Source: Schistocephalus solidus | Lineage: Eukaryota; Platyhelminthes; Cestoda; Diphyllobothriidea; Diphyllobothriidae | Assembly (NCBI GenBank): GCA_017591395.1 | Contig: WEDG01004047.1 | Span: forward strand, 1 to 64,000 | Direction of reading: 5' to 3' | Length of the DNA: 64,000 nt | Part shown: positions 33,701-46,279 of the stretch, one piece after another | Layout of the letters: each line of letters opens with the position of its first letter | Numbering within the stretch: position 1 is the first letter of the stretch | Translations under genes and position numbers: made by a program | Notes under the pieces: generated by a model | Told to the model about the DNA's origin: nothing | What the model saw: only the letters and a program-made list of their open reading frames with translations | Databases searched by the model: none

Positions 33701-35050
33701 AGGCTGATGACCTCATTTATGTTCATTCAGAATTATAAATACAAGTATATTGAGAGAGCATAAAATAGTCAAAAGTAAGGTTAACGGCAACATTTTACGT
33801 CAAAAATGTGCTAGTACGAAAAATGTAAATTGAAATCATGAAGACAAGTTCATGGCTAGCAGGAGATAGTTCTGCCGCGCAAGTCATCTGTTAACACATC
33901 CGCCGGGTCCGACGTCACTAATTTCCTTGGGTATGAGCTTCATGGTTGAACCAATCAATGGCTGAAAGGAAACTTTTGTTAATCTAGTCGTATACTTTCG
34001 CGTTTGACCTTGAATTGATGACCACACAAGTGAGTCATATCTGTAAACTTAAAGAAATCTCCGGATTTTAGTAAACAGGCATGTGCTGGAATAATGCAGG
34101 TCGCACTTCATCTGTCTATAAAGAAAGGCGAAAAAGTCAGCTTGACCAATGTTTCTGGATATGACAGGATCCTAAAACAGGCTACCAGTTTTGTCGCCCG
34201 TCGCTGCACTAACTCCATAGGAGCCCTGTTTTTCTTCGTCTCGGGCATCCATATTGGCATTTCGAACTCAAAACGTAGGGTAACAAAAGAACTGAAGATC
34301 CGGGCGAACAGGTTGGGGGAGAGACTATGAAAGCCTACCCGATCCAGTGCATGATGCACGTCACCTTTTGGACGACTCATTTAGCGTGTTAAGAGCGCAG
34401 TAAATTTGAAGCTGTCCAGCTGCCTAGTTCATTGGGCGTGCTCACTTCTTTTTTAGGGTATCGTTCAGGCAGTACTGGTGTTAAGAGATACTTCTACTCT
34501 CAGATTGCAAGCGTAAGACTACATGTTTGTGTATATTAAACGCCAAAGGCACTTCCTACACTTAAAAGCAAATTTATCAAGGCTTTAAGGAGTTTCTGCA
34601 TGTTGTCAGCAGATATAATGGTTTTCGAGATTCTTATATCATATGCAAACATGGTGGCACCGAAGTCAAGATTATCGGTCTTTTGGTTGCCAATGCAAAG
34701 AAATCAGCAAATTGCAAGGCCAATATCGGATGTTAAAATTCTATTATATCTGTATAAGATTAAATCCGATCTGTCGGGACTCAAGGGAAAATGGATAAAA
34801 CGCATAAAGTCTTCATTAGTATGGTAAAGTACGGAGGCCTTTCATAATTTTCCTCACCCTCATTTATTCCTTTCCAGTAACTTTCAATCTTTTTAGCCAG
34901 GGACGTCACGCCTGGATTCCATATTTCAGGTGCAACCGCACAAGGACTCGCTATAGTTCTCTAAAGAGCTCTTTATCGATGTCAATTAAAGTTCTTTTAT
35001 TTGCAAAGAGAACCCCGGTTGCCATTTTAACCGCCTTCAGACAATGATAG
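33701..35050 (-). repeat. Left arm of 1.35-kb inverted repeat (LINE 3' region)
   Basis: Reverse complement of 38927-40275 with high identity over the whole length; I saw only scattered substitutions and small indels. On its sense (minus) strand it carries CR1-like LINE C-terminal RT blocks: KAVKMATGVLF and KYGIQAWRPWLKK near 34890-35050, and ELVQRRATKLV with LSYPETL near 34150-34215. The blocks are out of the usual order and interrupted. Confidence 0.85.
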
Positions 35051-35975
35051 GGCTGGGCTTTCGACTTTAAAAGATCAGTCAAGGGAGCCAGTATTGCCGC
35101 ACAGTTGGGAATGAAACGTCGGTAGTAATTGATAAGTCCAATGAAACTTCGCAGTTGTTTGAGGGACTTGGGAGACGGAAACGATAAAACGCTTTGCACC
35201 TTCTCTGAAAGTGATGTGATTCCATGCTGATCGACGTGATGACCAAGGAAATCAAGAGAAGGAACGCCAAAAAGGCATTTGTCGACGTTTACTTGCAAAC
35301 CATGTTGCTGGAAACGATCGAACACTTGGCGCAAGTGCGATGCATGTTCCGCTGGCGAAGAACATGCGACGAGTATGTCTTCAATATAGACAAATGTAAA
35401 CGCAAGACTGCGAAAGACCTCATAAATAAACCACTGGAAGGATTGGGCGGCGTTACGCAAACCGAAAGGCATGCAGAGAAATTCGAACAAGCCAAAAGGC
35501 GTTGTGATGGCGGTCTTGGGGATGTCTTCCTCAGTGACCAGTATCTAATTATATGCTCCCACGAGGTCTATCTTGGACAAAATAGTCTTTCCAGCCAACA
35601 TGTGAGAAAAATCGTGAATATGAGGAATGGTTTACCGATCAGGGACGGTTGCTCTATTCAAAGCACGATAATCCCCGCATGGCCTCCAATCATCGGCCGA
35701 TTTCTTGGGGACCATGTGCAGTGGAGAGGCCCATGGGCTGGAAGAATGGCGAATAATCCCCAAATTTAGCATGTGTTCGAACTCACTTCTAACCACCCGC
35801 AGCTTTTCTGGATGAAGCCTGCGTGGGTGGGCATAAACGGGTTGCCCTGTGGTAAGTATGTGATGCTTAACTGTGTGCTGAACGTTTTCGGTAAACTGAC
35901 AAGGTTTAACGAGGGACAGATAGTCCTTCAAAATGTCAGCAAATTGCGAACTTGGAATAGTCAAGTGTATGCCAA
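35045..35975 (-). mobile_element. Ty3/gypsy-type LTR retrotransposon RT fragment, broken
   Basis: Minus-strand frames give the RT of a Ty3/gypsy element in two frames: the N-terminal part at 35632-35964 ([32 protein letters not shown]) and the palm and connection at 35045-35490 (MPFGLRNAAQSF, LRSFIGLINYYRRF). The catalytic motif reads YIED where YVDD or YIDD is expected. A frameshift lies between the pieces, and protease, integrase and LTRs are not seen. The open frame runs on across the boundary at 35045 into LINE sequence. Non-functional relic. Confidence 0.88.
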
Positions 35976-35999
35976 CCGAAGTTTCAGAGGTGACCGTAC

Positions 36000-36589
36000 C
36001 GACGGTGAAAAGTCTGGTTGTAGTATCAATGAGTCAACGATGCTTCAAAAAACAGCTTCAACTGGCAAAAAAACGCAGCTTCTAGATAGCAAGTGTTGTT
36101 GAGAATTGTAATGAACTCTGAACTAGATCCAGAAAGCTATGCATCAAGAACGAAGAGCAGAGTCAGCAGTTCAATTGAGACGACGTTCGGTAGAATGCAA
36201 TCGAGAAATGAAGATCGATCGTTGCAAATGACAGCAAGTAATTGAGAGAGATCAGTACAATCAAGAGAGCAGCGGTGACATGCAGCAGCGAAAACAGAAG
36301 ACGTCCAATATTCCGGTTGAAGCTGGATGTTGTGTTTTATTTGGCACATTAAAACAAGCGTACATAACGATTCAGGTGAACAAGAAAGATACAAACATGT
36401 AAATTTTTAAAATACCTACACCATTCATGCTTAGTTTTGGCTGATGGTGGTCGCCAAAAACAATAACCGACCATTTGGGCCAAGAAAGGGAAAGGCACTA
36501 TGTGCAGCACCACTGGGCAAAGGCATCAAGACATTTTTTATAGTTCGAACAAGGTGTCGCGATCTATGGCTTGTATCGACAGGTAACTT
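36000..36589. other. Short stretch between gypsy and LINE relics
   Basis: A continuation of the gypsy element upstream of RT may lie at 35970-36060. The remainder is not recognised. Confidence 0.4.
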
Positions 36590-36599
36590 TTAAATAGTT

Positions 36600-38420
36600 G
36601 GAATACATAAAGGGCTTACCATTCCGAAATAAACCTGATTTATCATTGACAAAAAGAAAAATATGAGCGGGCCACGCACACTACCCATAATAACTCGACT
36701 CCTTACAAGTCCGGGGTTGGAGATAACATTGGAGATCTTAACAGCTTGTGTGCGAAAGCTCAGATAGAAGATATCAAGTTCAGAAGTTAACCACATCTAC
36801 CAAAATAGGAGAGTTTATGGAGAAGAAGGGCATGGTCAGCATGATCAAAGGCCTTAGTGTAATCGAAATGCAAAGTGAAAAACCAATATCCCTAGATTGT
36901 AGAACGTGATCAAAGATAGGGAACTAACAGATCTCATAAGACCTTGTTTTGAGGAGCTCATGCTGGGTCGCTCTCAGTAGGTTATTTCCGGTTAAGTGAT
37001 ACAGCATCCTATCATTGCTCAAGGTCTCCAAGATTTTCGAAACTGCGGATAGTGTTTTGATTGGCCGAAACTCGTCAAATGACGTAGATTGACCATGTTT
37101 GGGAATAGATAGAATGTGCGATTCCTAAAACACACTGCAAAAGGTTTCACTTTCCAGAGCTATATTAAATAGCTTACACTGTAGGGACTGTAGAATATCC
37201 TTAGCATCCGCCTTTATAATACTGACCGGGACGCTATCTGGTCCAGGACTATAAGATTGACGAAAACGTCAGATGGCTACAGTTACGTCCGAGATGGTTT
37301 CGAGGTCTGCACTGGCCCAACACCGGATGGTTGGATAGGGAGCGGCCGACTTTCAATGGCGTCTCGAAGGACGGGTGCCGTGTTTTTCTATGGGTGCTTA
37401 CTTTTCGTGCAAAAATGTTCGCGACATTTAACGAACGGTTTTAAACCAATTTGACCTCATTGGCTAGCCTCATAGCCTGCTCAAAAATACTGTGAATCAA
37501 AAGCAGAACGGAAATGTCGTTTTGCAGATGGAATTGACAAAGAGATAACGTAACCTACGGCGAACGCATGAAGAGAGATAAACCTCATCCATGACGTTAA
37601 TTATATTCTTACGGGGAAAAAAAACGAGAAATACGTGGATTCAAAACTTCGTAAACCATACCGATACAGGTGCTCACATCCTGACATAGAAACAAGTCAG
37701 ACCACTTATGGGAATTAAGATGTATCAATACTTCTATCAGAAGGGCTGATCGGAATTCAAATAAAATGCTATATTTTTGGAAAAAATTTCATCGGTTTCG
37801 AATTGTAGTGTAGCAACACCGATGACGTGGTCTGAGCTACCAAGTGGGCCTAAAAAATGATACGGTCAGAGGCAGTAAACCTCTGCAAAATATTAGATCA
37901 AGCATGCTTTATCCTGGGGTAGAAAAATCAACCACCTAATCTCACATACCGACATCTACGGACTCGAATAAATCCTCGAACTTTATGGAGCCGGAAGGTG
38001 GAAACCATCAAATTTCAGGAAGGTTAAAATAACCTACAATCCGGCAATAGTTAAAATTTAAGCCAGCCACGGCATCAAATGCCTTTTAGAGACAAATTTC
38101 ATAAACCTCACTGGTATTTGGCGGGTGACAGAAACAGTCAATGAGTAAAGATTTCTTATTCTTGAAGGTAATTTGAAGCCAACAGCTCTCTTCAACTGCA
38201 GTTACTTGCAGATGGTCTAAGGTCTGAAATGCCAGCGCTTGCTTAACATAGATACAACTTCCACCACCACGGCTGTCGTGACGATCATTTCGAGTATAAG
38301 TATTACTTATAAGAGATAGTTTGGAGTCAGCTATGGAAGGTGTGCAACACGGCTTTCGATAAAACCACTCCTGCCTAACAAATATGGTCTATTTAGTCGT
38401 GCAATGGTCCCACTCGTTAG
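36600..38420 (-). mobile_element. CR1-like LINE, minus strand: endonuclease and RT relics
   Basis: Read from high to low coordinates. APE-type endonuclease pieces: RGGGSCIYVKQALAF near 38240-38290, a GYFNLPEI block near 38000, and GPLGSSDH near 37820-37850. RT pieces: FDYTKAFDHADHALLLHKL near 36810-36870, and a degraded block SRVIMGSVRGPLIFF near 36660-36710 corresponding to the SGVPQGSVLGPLLF motif of LINE RTs. Stops and frameshifts occur throughout. The 3' remainder was displaced by the gypsy fragment and resumes in the left inverted-repeat arm. Confidence 0.8.
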
Positions 38421-38926
38421 ATGGAGCTACAAGGATCGGTGTCTTTAACATTGTCCTTAAAAGAGCCTTTCACATCGTCTGTTTCTACGCAATTTTCGAG
38501 AACCTGGGATAAAAGGGAACTTGGCAGATTAGCAAGCGACTTTATAGTCGGCCGATCGTGGTCTGTGTGCAGTGGAAATGTGAAATCAATGCTGGGGCCA
38601 GTTGTGAGTGGGGTACCTAAGAGTTCTGTTAGGGATGTCAGAGATGTCAGAGATTACATGAATGGCCTGGCCTCCAAGGGATTCATGTCTGCAGATAAGA
38701 TGTAAGAATAATGAAAATTCCCTGCAAGAAGTACTTTACCAATTAAATGAATGGTTTGATAAATGGTTGCTGGGGTTTAACCTTGAGAAGTGTGTCGTAC
38801 TGCACATAACAACAAAGACGAAGAGGGCCAATGGTGATGCTCCTCAATATTTACTTAGCGAAATGTGCCTGTGATATGTTACTGGGCAAAGAAAACTTAA
38901 CTCACCTTTTCATCACCACTGAAGCC
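38421..38926 (+). mobile_element. LINE RT fragment, plus strand
   Basis: Plus-strand reading: SDFIVGRSWSVCSGNV then VVSGVPKSSV (about 38530-38635), and after a rearranged YADD region the block QLNEWFDKWLLGFNLEKCVVL at about 38736-38808. These are consecutive LINE RT blocks. The catalytic FADD region is garbled (FMSADKM). It runs into the right arm of the inverted repeat, so the LINE here points away from the one at 36600-38420. Confidence 0.8.
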
Positions 38927-40275
38927 CTCCTATCATTGTCTGAAGGCGGTTAAAATGGCAACCGGGGTTCTCTTCGCAAATAAAAGAACTTTAATTGACA
39001 TAGATAAAGAGCTCTTTAGAGAATTATAGCGAGTCCTTGTGCGATTGTACCTGAAATATGGAATCCAGGCGTGGCGTCCCTGGCTAAAAAGATTGAAAGT
39101 TACTGGAAAGGAATAAATGAGGGTGAGGAAAATTATGAAAGGCCTCCGTACTTTACCATACTAATGAAGACTTTATGCGCTTTATCCATCTTCCCTTGAG
39201 TCCCGACAGATCGGATTTAATCTTATACAGATATAATAGAATTTTAACATCCGATATTGGCCTTGCAATTTGCTGATTTCTTTGCATTGGCAACCAAAAG
39301 ACGGATAATCTTGACTTCGGTGCCACCATGTTTGCATATGATATAAGAATCTCGAAAACCATTATATCTGCTGACAACATGCAGAAACTCCTTAAAGCCT
39401 TGATAAATTTGCTTTTAAGTGTAGGAAGTGCCTTTGGCGTTTAATATACACAAACATGTAGTCTTACGCTTGCAATCTGAGAGTAGAAGTATCTCTTAAC
39501 ACCAGTACTGCCTGAACGATACCCCAAAAAAGAAGTGAGCACGCCCAATGAACTAGGCAGATGGACAGCTTCAAATTAACTGCGCTCTTAACACGCTAAA
39601 TGAGTCGTCCAAAAGGTGACGTGCATCATGCACTGGATCGGGTAGGCTTTCATAGTCTCTCCCCCAACCTGTTCGCCCGGATCTTCAGTTCTTTTCTTAC
39701 CCTACGTTTTGAGTTCGAAATGCCAATATGGATGCCCGAGACGAAGAAAAACAGGACTGCTATGGAGTAAGTGCAGCGACGGGCGACAAAACTGGTAGCC
39801 TGTTTTAGGATCCTGTCATATCCAGAAACATTGGTCAAGCTGACTTTTTCGCCTTTCTTATAGACAGATGAAGTGCGACCTGCATTATTCCAGCACATGC
39901 CTGTTTACTAAAATCCGGAGATTTCTTTAGGTTTACAGATATTACTCACTTGTGTGGTCATCAATTCAAGGTCAAACGTGAAAGTATACGACTAGATTAA
40001 CAAAAGTTTCCTTTCAGCCATTGATTGGTTCAACCATGAAGCTCATACCCAAGGAAATTAGTGACGTCGGACACGGCGGATGTGTTAACAGATGACTTGC
40101 GCGGCAGAACTATCTCCGGCTAGCCATGAACTTGTCTTCATGATTTCAATTTACATTTTTCGTACTAGCACATTTTTGACGTAAAATGTTGCCATTAACC
40201 TTACACTTGAATATTTTATGCTCTCTCAATATACCTGTATTTATAATTCTGAATGAACACAAATAAGGTCATCAA
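38927..40275 (+). repeat. Right arm of 1.35-kb inverted repeat (LINE 3' region)
   Basis: Partner of 33701-35050. On the plus strand it carries KAVKMATGVLF (38948), KYGIQAWRPWLKK (about 39055-39095), ELVQRRATKLV and LSYPETL (about 39768-39840). The spacer between the arms is 3876 bp. Confidence 0.85.
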
Positions 40276-40530
40276 GGGCTACACAGTGACTCTCAAATAC
40301 ATATATATATATATTTATTTATTTGAGTACCCGGAAAGGTACTGTCCCTAAATATACACATAACGAATCTGCGTGGAAACCCCGTCAAATTTGAGGAGCC
40401 TTATCTCACATGATTTTCGAAGATACTCGTTTTCGCAGCGGGTTGTCAGTGCCTGTTACAGAATTCCTAAAGAAGTTATAATGGCGGACACAACAGTAAC
40501 ATTCAAAAACCAAATATATATATAAATGGA

Positions 40531-40759
40531 ATGGAACCGACAAAGATAAGGGAGACCGGAATGGCCATTTCTGGCTTATTAGCCGTCACCAGCCAGTCAT
40601 ACCCAATCCCAAGTGTGGCACACCTGGGATTCGAACCCGCGACCTTTGGTATTTGCTATGCTACACGTCGCTATGCTACCGCCTGCGAGGGCTTTAATCT
40701 GAGCTCCAGGGCACAACGGAACATACATGTTCCTTAAGCAGATCGGTGAGCCCCACACT

Positions 40760-40765
<6 letters not shown>
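40531..40765 (-). repeat. SINE copy with X segment, tRNA-like head and body in one orientation
   Basis: On the minus strand the order is X (GGCTCACCGATCTGC and on), GGCGGTAGCATAGCGAC, B-box GGTTCGAATCCC, SINE body, tail. Here X and the SINE point the same way, unlike in the 0-1.5 kb array. X is preceded on this strand by a (TA)n tract. Confidence 0.75.
40554..40598 (-). ncRNA. Hammerhead ribozyme motif in SINE at 40.5 kb (one core change)
   Basis: Stem I GACTGG/CCGGTC is fully paired, stem II GGCT-AATA-AGCC, GAAA and stem III ATGG/CCAT are intact. The first core block reads CTGGTGA, with the invariant A6 changed to G. Probably inactive in this copy. Confidence 0.55.

Positions 40766-40812
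<47 letters not shown>
40762..40812. repeat. (TA)n microsatellite
   Basis: About 25 TA dinucleotides between the X segment of the SINE and the 3' end of a minus-strand LINE. A shorter TA run lies at about 40303-40316. Confidence 0.95.
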
Positions 40813-40813
<1 letters not shown>

Positions 40814-41391
40814 TCATAGACGACGGCCGCCAGTTCCAGCTGATGCGAGCACTCACGGTGTCACCAAGGTGTGCAATTAATTAAGCAGTGAAGACCTCGA
40901 ACACCCCAGCATGGGAATTATGAGAGGGCAAGATCTCAAACTTAAATAACAAACAAATAAATGTTAGTCAAATGTGGCTAGTAGTATCATAAATACCTTA
41001 TTTGCTGACGTGACTGTTGCAGCTTTCAGTTCATGTTGTGGCTCTCACCATTATATCGATCTAACTTTCGCTTAAAAACCTCCAAGGAGTCCGACCTCAC
41101 AACATCCAGAGGAAGACTACTCCAAGCTTCGACTACTCTTTGTGAAAAGAAGTACTTCCGAGTGTCTAGCCTTGCTCCAGTCACACGTAATTTGAGAGGA
41201 TGACCTCTCAAGTTCGTTCTTGTTGCTAACTCGAAGAAATCAGCTGGGACGAGACAACAGTCCTGGACGCATAGTATGCGGAATGTTAGTATCAGGTCCC
41301 CCCGGAAGATGTCTATTGCGCAAGGGAAAGAGGTTGAGTTTCGACAGCCGTGTTTCATAAGGCTACACCCACAGGTAGCGATGGTGTACAT
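40813..41391 (-). mobile_element. CR1-like LINE 3' end (RT C-terminus and tail)
   Basis: Minus-strand frame 41026-41391 contains FRGDLILTFRIL, ADFFELATRTNLRGHPLKL, RKYFFSQRVVEAWSSLP and FKRKLDRY, the classic closing blocks of CR1-like LINE RT proteins. The stop is followed by about 210 bp that reach the (TA)n tract, probably the LINE 3' untranslated end. 5' truncated, as is typical of LINE insertions. Better preserved than the other LINE pieces here. Confidence 0.88.
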
Positions 41392-42330
41392 TATTTCGCT
41401 TAAATATTTATCCTTCAGGGTATCTGTGATATAATCGCTACTTTTGCTTAATTTATTTTAAAATTTTATAGAAAGGTATTTATTTTTAGATGAATATTGT
41501 ACAGTTTTCTAACAGGGTCTTCAAAGACAATGCCTATTAACCTAAATATACCGAAATATTACTTTATTGACGTTAAGTCGATTTATCCAACTGAATGCAC
41601 AAGGTCTATCATTAGTAGGTCATCGCTGATTGCCAAATGTTGGGCAGCATTGTCGCTAGGTCTTTTATCTTTGAGTCATATGTTTGACGTATCGGTAGAA
41701 ATCTACAGGACCAAAAGATTTGGGTGGTCCATGGAAGCCGGCTGTAGTACAGAGGTAAATCTGTGTATTATGCTTAGAGTATAATGAGTAGATTATCGCG
41801 TGACGAACTGTCTAGTTGCAAAATGACAGGAAAATTCAAATTAGAGTGCGCTGATCATTCACTGCAAGCATGCGCGCAGATGAATTAATAGCGTGGTTTT
41901 ATAAGTTATTTTTTAATTAATTAGCGATCACTTGTCAGATGAGACCTAACAAATACCCAAATTTGAAGTCATGTACGCAACAAATGTAATAGTATCGTCT
42001 TCAATTTTAATACTGATGAGTACCTACACGAATATAAGAAAAAAACGAAATTTTTAAAACTTAAGCAAATAGGTTGAACTGAATATATCAAAAAATACTG
42101 GAACACTCCAAAATCACGCATGAATACATACTGAGTACTGAAAGAAACTGAGATCTGGTGTTTGCTTTAAGATTTCCAACCGGATCACTGGGGACCGATA
42201 ATCAAATTAAAGCATCCGTTTTTTGTAATTTCATTCAGCCAGTCTTCTATTTAGTGCGTTGTTCTTTTTCTCTGTCATTCGGTGTCCAAATAACCATTTT
42301 TATTTACTTTAACCCCACTCCCCTCCTCAA
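41392..42330. other. Intergenic stretch, nothing recognised
   Basis: AT-rich; only short frames without motif. Confidence 0.5.
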
Positions 42331-42339
42331 AAGAGGAGT

Positions 42340-42835
42340 TGAAGTTTTCATCGGCAATACTAAGAGCAGTATTCTTACTATCGACACCCACCAAAGCACC
42401 TGATCTGGACTTTATACGAGCACTCACAATTAGAGAACTTGCCAATGCACTGTGCGAACCATTATCTAGTATAGTTCAGAAGTTATTTGAAGAAAGCCAG
42501 CTCTCGGGGGATCCGAAGTTTGCATTCGTTACCAGATCAATATGATAAAATCACGGATGTACGAAAAAATATTCTCCATTCAGTTTAGCAGGCATGCTGT
42601 GCAAACTAATGGAGTGCAGTATAAAACGAGCCTAATGTCGTATCTAAAGGTAAACAGCATATTCTGCGGTGCCCAACACGGTTTTTCGGGGACGCGCTTA
42701 CATCTGGCAGCCCGTCAGTTATGGATAAATGTCACAGGAATTGCAATTTTCGATGAGAAATGGACGCAAGTTCTAGACAGGGGCAATCTAATAGATAATG
42801 TATTTTGTACCTTCAGGGATCCTTTGATATGATAA
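42340..42835 (+). mobile_element. LINE RT N-terminal fragment
   Basis: Plus strand reads TKAPDLDFIRALTIRELANAL then PLSSIVQKLFEESQLSGDPKFAFV (42370-42530). This matches the RT opening of CR1-like LINEs (NKAPGPDGIHPRVLKELA type). QHGF follows near 42685. Frameshifted and decayed. Confidence 0.75.
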
Positions 42836-44205
42836 CATACCGATTCTCTTTCACTGTATTTTGGAAATGGAAATTAGAGGCAGATTTTTAAATGTGGCCA
42901 AAATTTCGTGCCCCAGGTAGTGCATAAAGTTTTTTGTGGGGAATTTCACCTAGAAGTGGATAAAAATTGAAGGTAATTTCCCCTAGAGTTCAATTTGAGG
43001 CTTCTTACTCCTAAGTTCATGCAAAAGATTACATTGACATAAAAATACGGTCGGCAGTCAACTGTGCTGATGAGGAAAATGTTGGGATAAAACAGAGAAA
43101 AATGAAGTGTATAGTCCACCAAGGTGTTTATCACGTTTGCTGTATACAAGTGCGTATTACGACAAATAAGCTCCACTTAAAGCATATCTGCCAAATACAA
43201 GTTTCTATTAACGGCACTGCATTAAAAATTTAGCAACGGCCGAAGATCTGTAAATGCGGATGAGCGCTGATTCGATTCCATCAGAGCATTGGAAGAATGC
43301 GGTCCAGATGACAAATAGATCACTACTAATAATAATAACAATAAAAATAGTATTTAATGTCAGTTGGCAGACTGAGTTATTCCGCCGGATTTAGAGTGCT
43401 CTCAAAATATTTCGTTCTGAAACCTCTGCAAAATTGTTTGGTGTCTTCGTGAGACTCCATATTGATTACAGAATGCCAGTCTGGAAACTGTGGAATAGGA
43501 AAGTTATTGACCTTCTCAAACAGGTCCAAGGAACGGAAACGAGGAAAGTCAGCATTCCTTCGATTTAAGCTCACCAATATAGACGGAATAAATTCGACTT
43601 TTTAATCCTATCTTCCGGACCCTTAAAATGTAACCTGCTATTGATATTTCTGGTCATACGTGATCATGGCTGCTCGGTGAGACCGAATGACAATGCAGTG
43701 ATAGCGCAGGCGTCAAAGGGTATAAAATCCATAGGTACAAGTTCGAAAGCTTGGTTCTCAAAGACACTGGAATTTTGAGATTGATTTGCTCCCCAGAGGC
43801 AGCAAAAATCCTAAGCTACTCTAAAGTTACTTACGATAGAGCAGACAAATCAGGAAATCAATTCCTGTTATCAGAAGTGATGATCGTTTCGAGATATCGG
43901 AGAGCTGAGAATTTTCATAAATTTGGTCAGTCTGGTTTCAGTGAAGAAACTGTTCTTCATGGGATCAACAATTATTCAAATTTACTTTTTCAAAAATAAA
44001 CGATTTTCAAAGAACTTACAATTTTGGCGGAATGTAAATCTCCCGGTTTGGATGAGAGTCCTATAATCTGTTCGTTGATGTTGCTCAGAAGCTGGCAAAA
44101 ACCGCTACCCTTTCCATGCCAGTTATCGTTTGGTAATATAATTTTTCCCACAGACAGGAAGATTGCAAACTGTGTGCATCGATACCTCGAAGTCAACACC
44201 TGCTC
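42836..44205. other. Stretch between LINE fragments, nothing firm
   Basis: Frames at 43377-43577, 43751-43999 and 43990-44247 carry no recognised motif. Some of this may be eroded LINE sequence. Confidence 0.4.
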
Positions 44206-44209
44206 CGGT

Positions 44210-44795
44210 TCAAAGTAGTGTCCCTCAAAGCTCCGTCTTAGAGCCATTACTCTTCGTAGTGTACATGAACGCCTATGTCTACGACCTGAGTTGCAGCGCT
44301 GTTATGTTTGCAGACGATGTTAAATTGTGAAGGGTCAGCAGATCTGATGCCGATTGGCACGCACTTCAAGAGAGTCTCAACCGGCTTAGCAGCTGGTCTG
44401 CACGTAAACTCTTAAATTTTAACGTTGTGAAGTGTGGATCTAAGACTCCGTACTAGAAGGAACAGTGAGGAGGATGAGTCTTCCAATAACTTTTGAATGG
44501 CCAGCCCCTTTCGATTGTCGATGAACAGATGGACCTTGGTGTTCAAACAGAATTCTTACTCAAACCATCTCCACAGTGTTTAAAGGCAGCTTAACGCGCG
44601 ACACAGGTCTTAGTTGCGCTCAGAAGTGGATTTATGCAGATTGATAAGGAACTCTTCCGAAAAACCTACGGGGAATTTGTTCGATCTCACTTGGAATATG
44701 CCGTCCAGGCCTAGCGTCCGTGGTTTAAGAATGATTTCTTTTACAGCTGGAACGAATGCATTTTTTAAATTTGAAAAGGAAGCTCCAGGGGAAAA
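44210..44795 (+). mobile_element. LINE RT palm-to-thumb fragment with intact FADD
   Basis: Plus strand: SVPQSSVLEPLLFVVYMN, FADD (about 44315), LNRLSSWSARKLLNFNVVKC (about 44380-44440), then FMQIDKELFRK, SHLEYAVQA and RPWFKN (about 44630-44735). Several stops occur, including one just after FADD-VKL. Confidence 0.82.
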
Positions 44796-45084
44796 GCCTA
44801 CTTCCCTCAATAAAATGACTAAAAGTGACTTAGACTAGAAAATTAGCCGCATTCTACCGCATCACAGAAGTTAACGTCAGGGCTTTCTATTAAATACAGC
44901 TCAGACAGTCCAACATCAAACTGCTACGAAGCAATACAGTGGACCATTAAAGGAATTGAGTATTTATCTGGGAACCAATAATCTCCTGTTGAATAGATAA
45001 CACGGTTTTCCTAGGAGAAGATGGTACGTAACGAATTTACTTATTGCGATCCAAAGCTGTACAAGAGCAATCTATACAAAAGAT

Positions 45085-45320
45085 ACTGTGCATGTGTCCC
45101 TTATTGACTTATTGGAGGCCTTTGATAGTGTTTCGCAGCAACATCTCCTGTAAAAGTTGAGAGCGATGGGTACCAGAGTCAAACTTTTAACATAACAGAA
45201 ACTTTTCTCGATGGTCTTTCTCAAATTATCCGTCTCGGGGTACAGCAAGCAAGGTACATAGTCAGAGAGAGTGGTATCCCACAGGTATCAGTGCCATTAA
45301 CCAGCCTATTTCTCTTGTGT
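45085..45320 (+). mobile_element. LINE RT fragment (DLLEAFDSV block)
   Basis: Plus strand reads DLLEAFDSVSQQHLL, corresponding to the D-SKAFD-V-H-LL block of LINE RT, followed by LRAMGTRVKLL and a damaged V-SGVPQGS region. In element order this piece belongs upstream of 44210, so it is either a different insertion or a rearrangement. Confidence 0.7.
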
Positions 45321-46279
45321 TTATTAACAATGAAGCAATGAAATCCCATTAATTCCATAACCCATTTTACTTGTGCAAAAACGGTCACACCTCTCTAGAT
45401 TTGTACGGAAACTCACTATAAATGCATTTTTCGATCGGTGGATCAGTGTAATTACCCAGAGGATTCGGTTGCCGAAAGAGACGCTGTCCTGAATATTTTC
45501 CAGCAACGTTGTCGTTAAAAGTATTATGTGTTGCACGATCGTCTTTCCAAAGAATTTTCCTTTGTGTGATTGGGCGTCATCCGAAGCACTCCCTCCAATA
45601 GTGTCCAATCCGGACAGCTTATCGCTGATTCTAACCCTGTTTCTCTGGCGCTCCAAACCCTGACTCTGGCTCTTGAAACTTTTAAGAAAATCTGTATTAT
45701 GCTTTGATTATCACGTGGATGACTTTTATGTTCCATCACCGATGGCCAGGTCACCAGAATTATTTTTTATTCCGAGCGTCTTTTGAACCAACAAAACGTT
45801 TCTATTATGTGGCTATTTGAAATCATATGCAGCAAACTTGTTTAGTTTCTATTCTCATATCATTGATACGCTTCATTTAATTTTGTCATTGCTAAGCTGG
45901 CCACCCTAGTTCATGCACAAAGTGTTTCTTACGCATACTTCAAGTTGACCCTGTTTTCCTGTACGGTAAACTAACATCCCTTGTATGTATTTCGTACGCA
46001 CATGCAGGCTGTTTTTTCTCTCGTTCTCGATTCTCCTATATTGACGTTTAGAAAGTGCCTTAACGTTGCTAAAAAAATATACATTCTTAATTCTAAACAA
46101 GTAAAAAAAAATTTTAAGTTGATCAACAATGCTGCCGATAAAGCCAACTTCGAAGAAAATCTTCGTTGATTAGGCAAGTCGTCCCGCAGTTACCTACTGT
46201 CCTACAACTCAAACTACAGTCTTCTGCACAATGTCGTCAGGAGGTCAAAGCAGGAACTTAAATGCTGTAATCCACCAAG

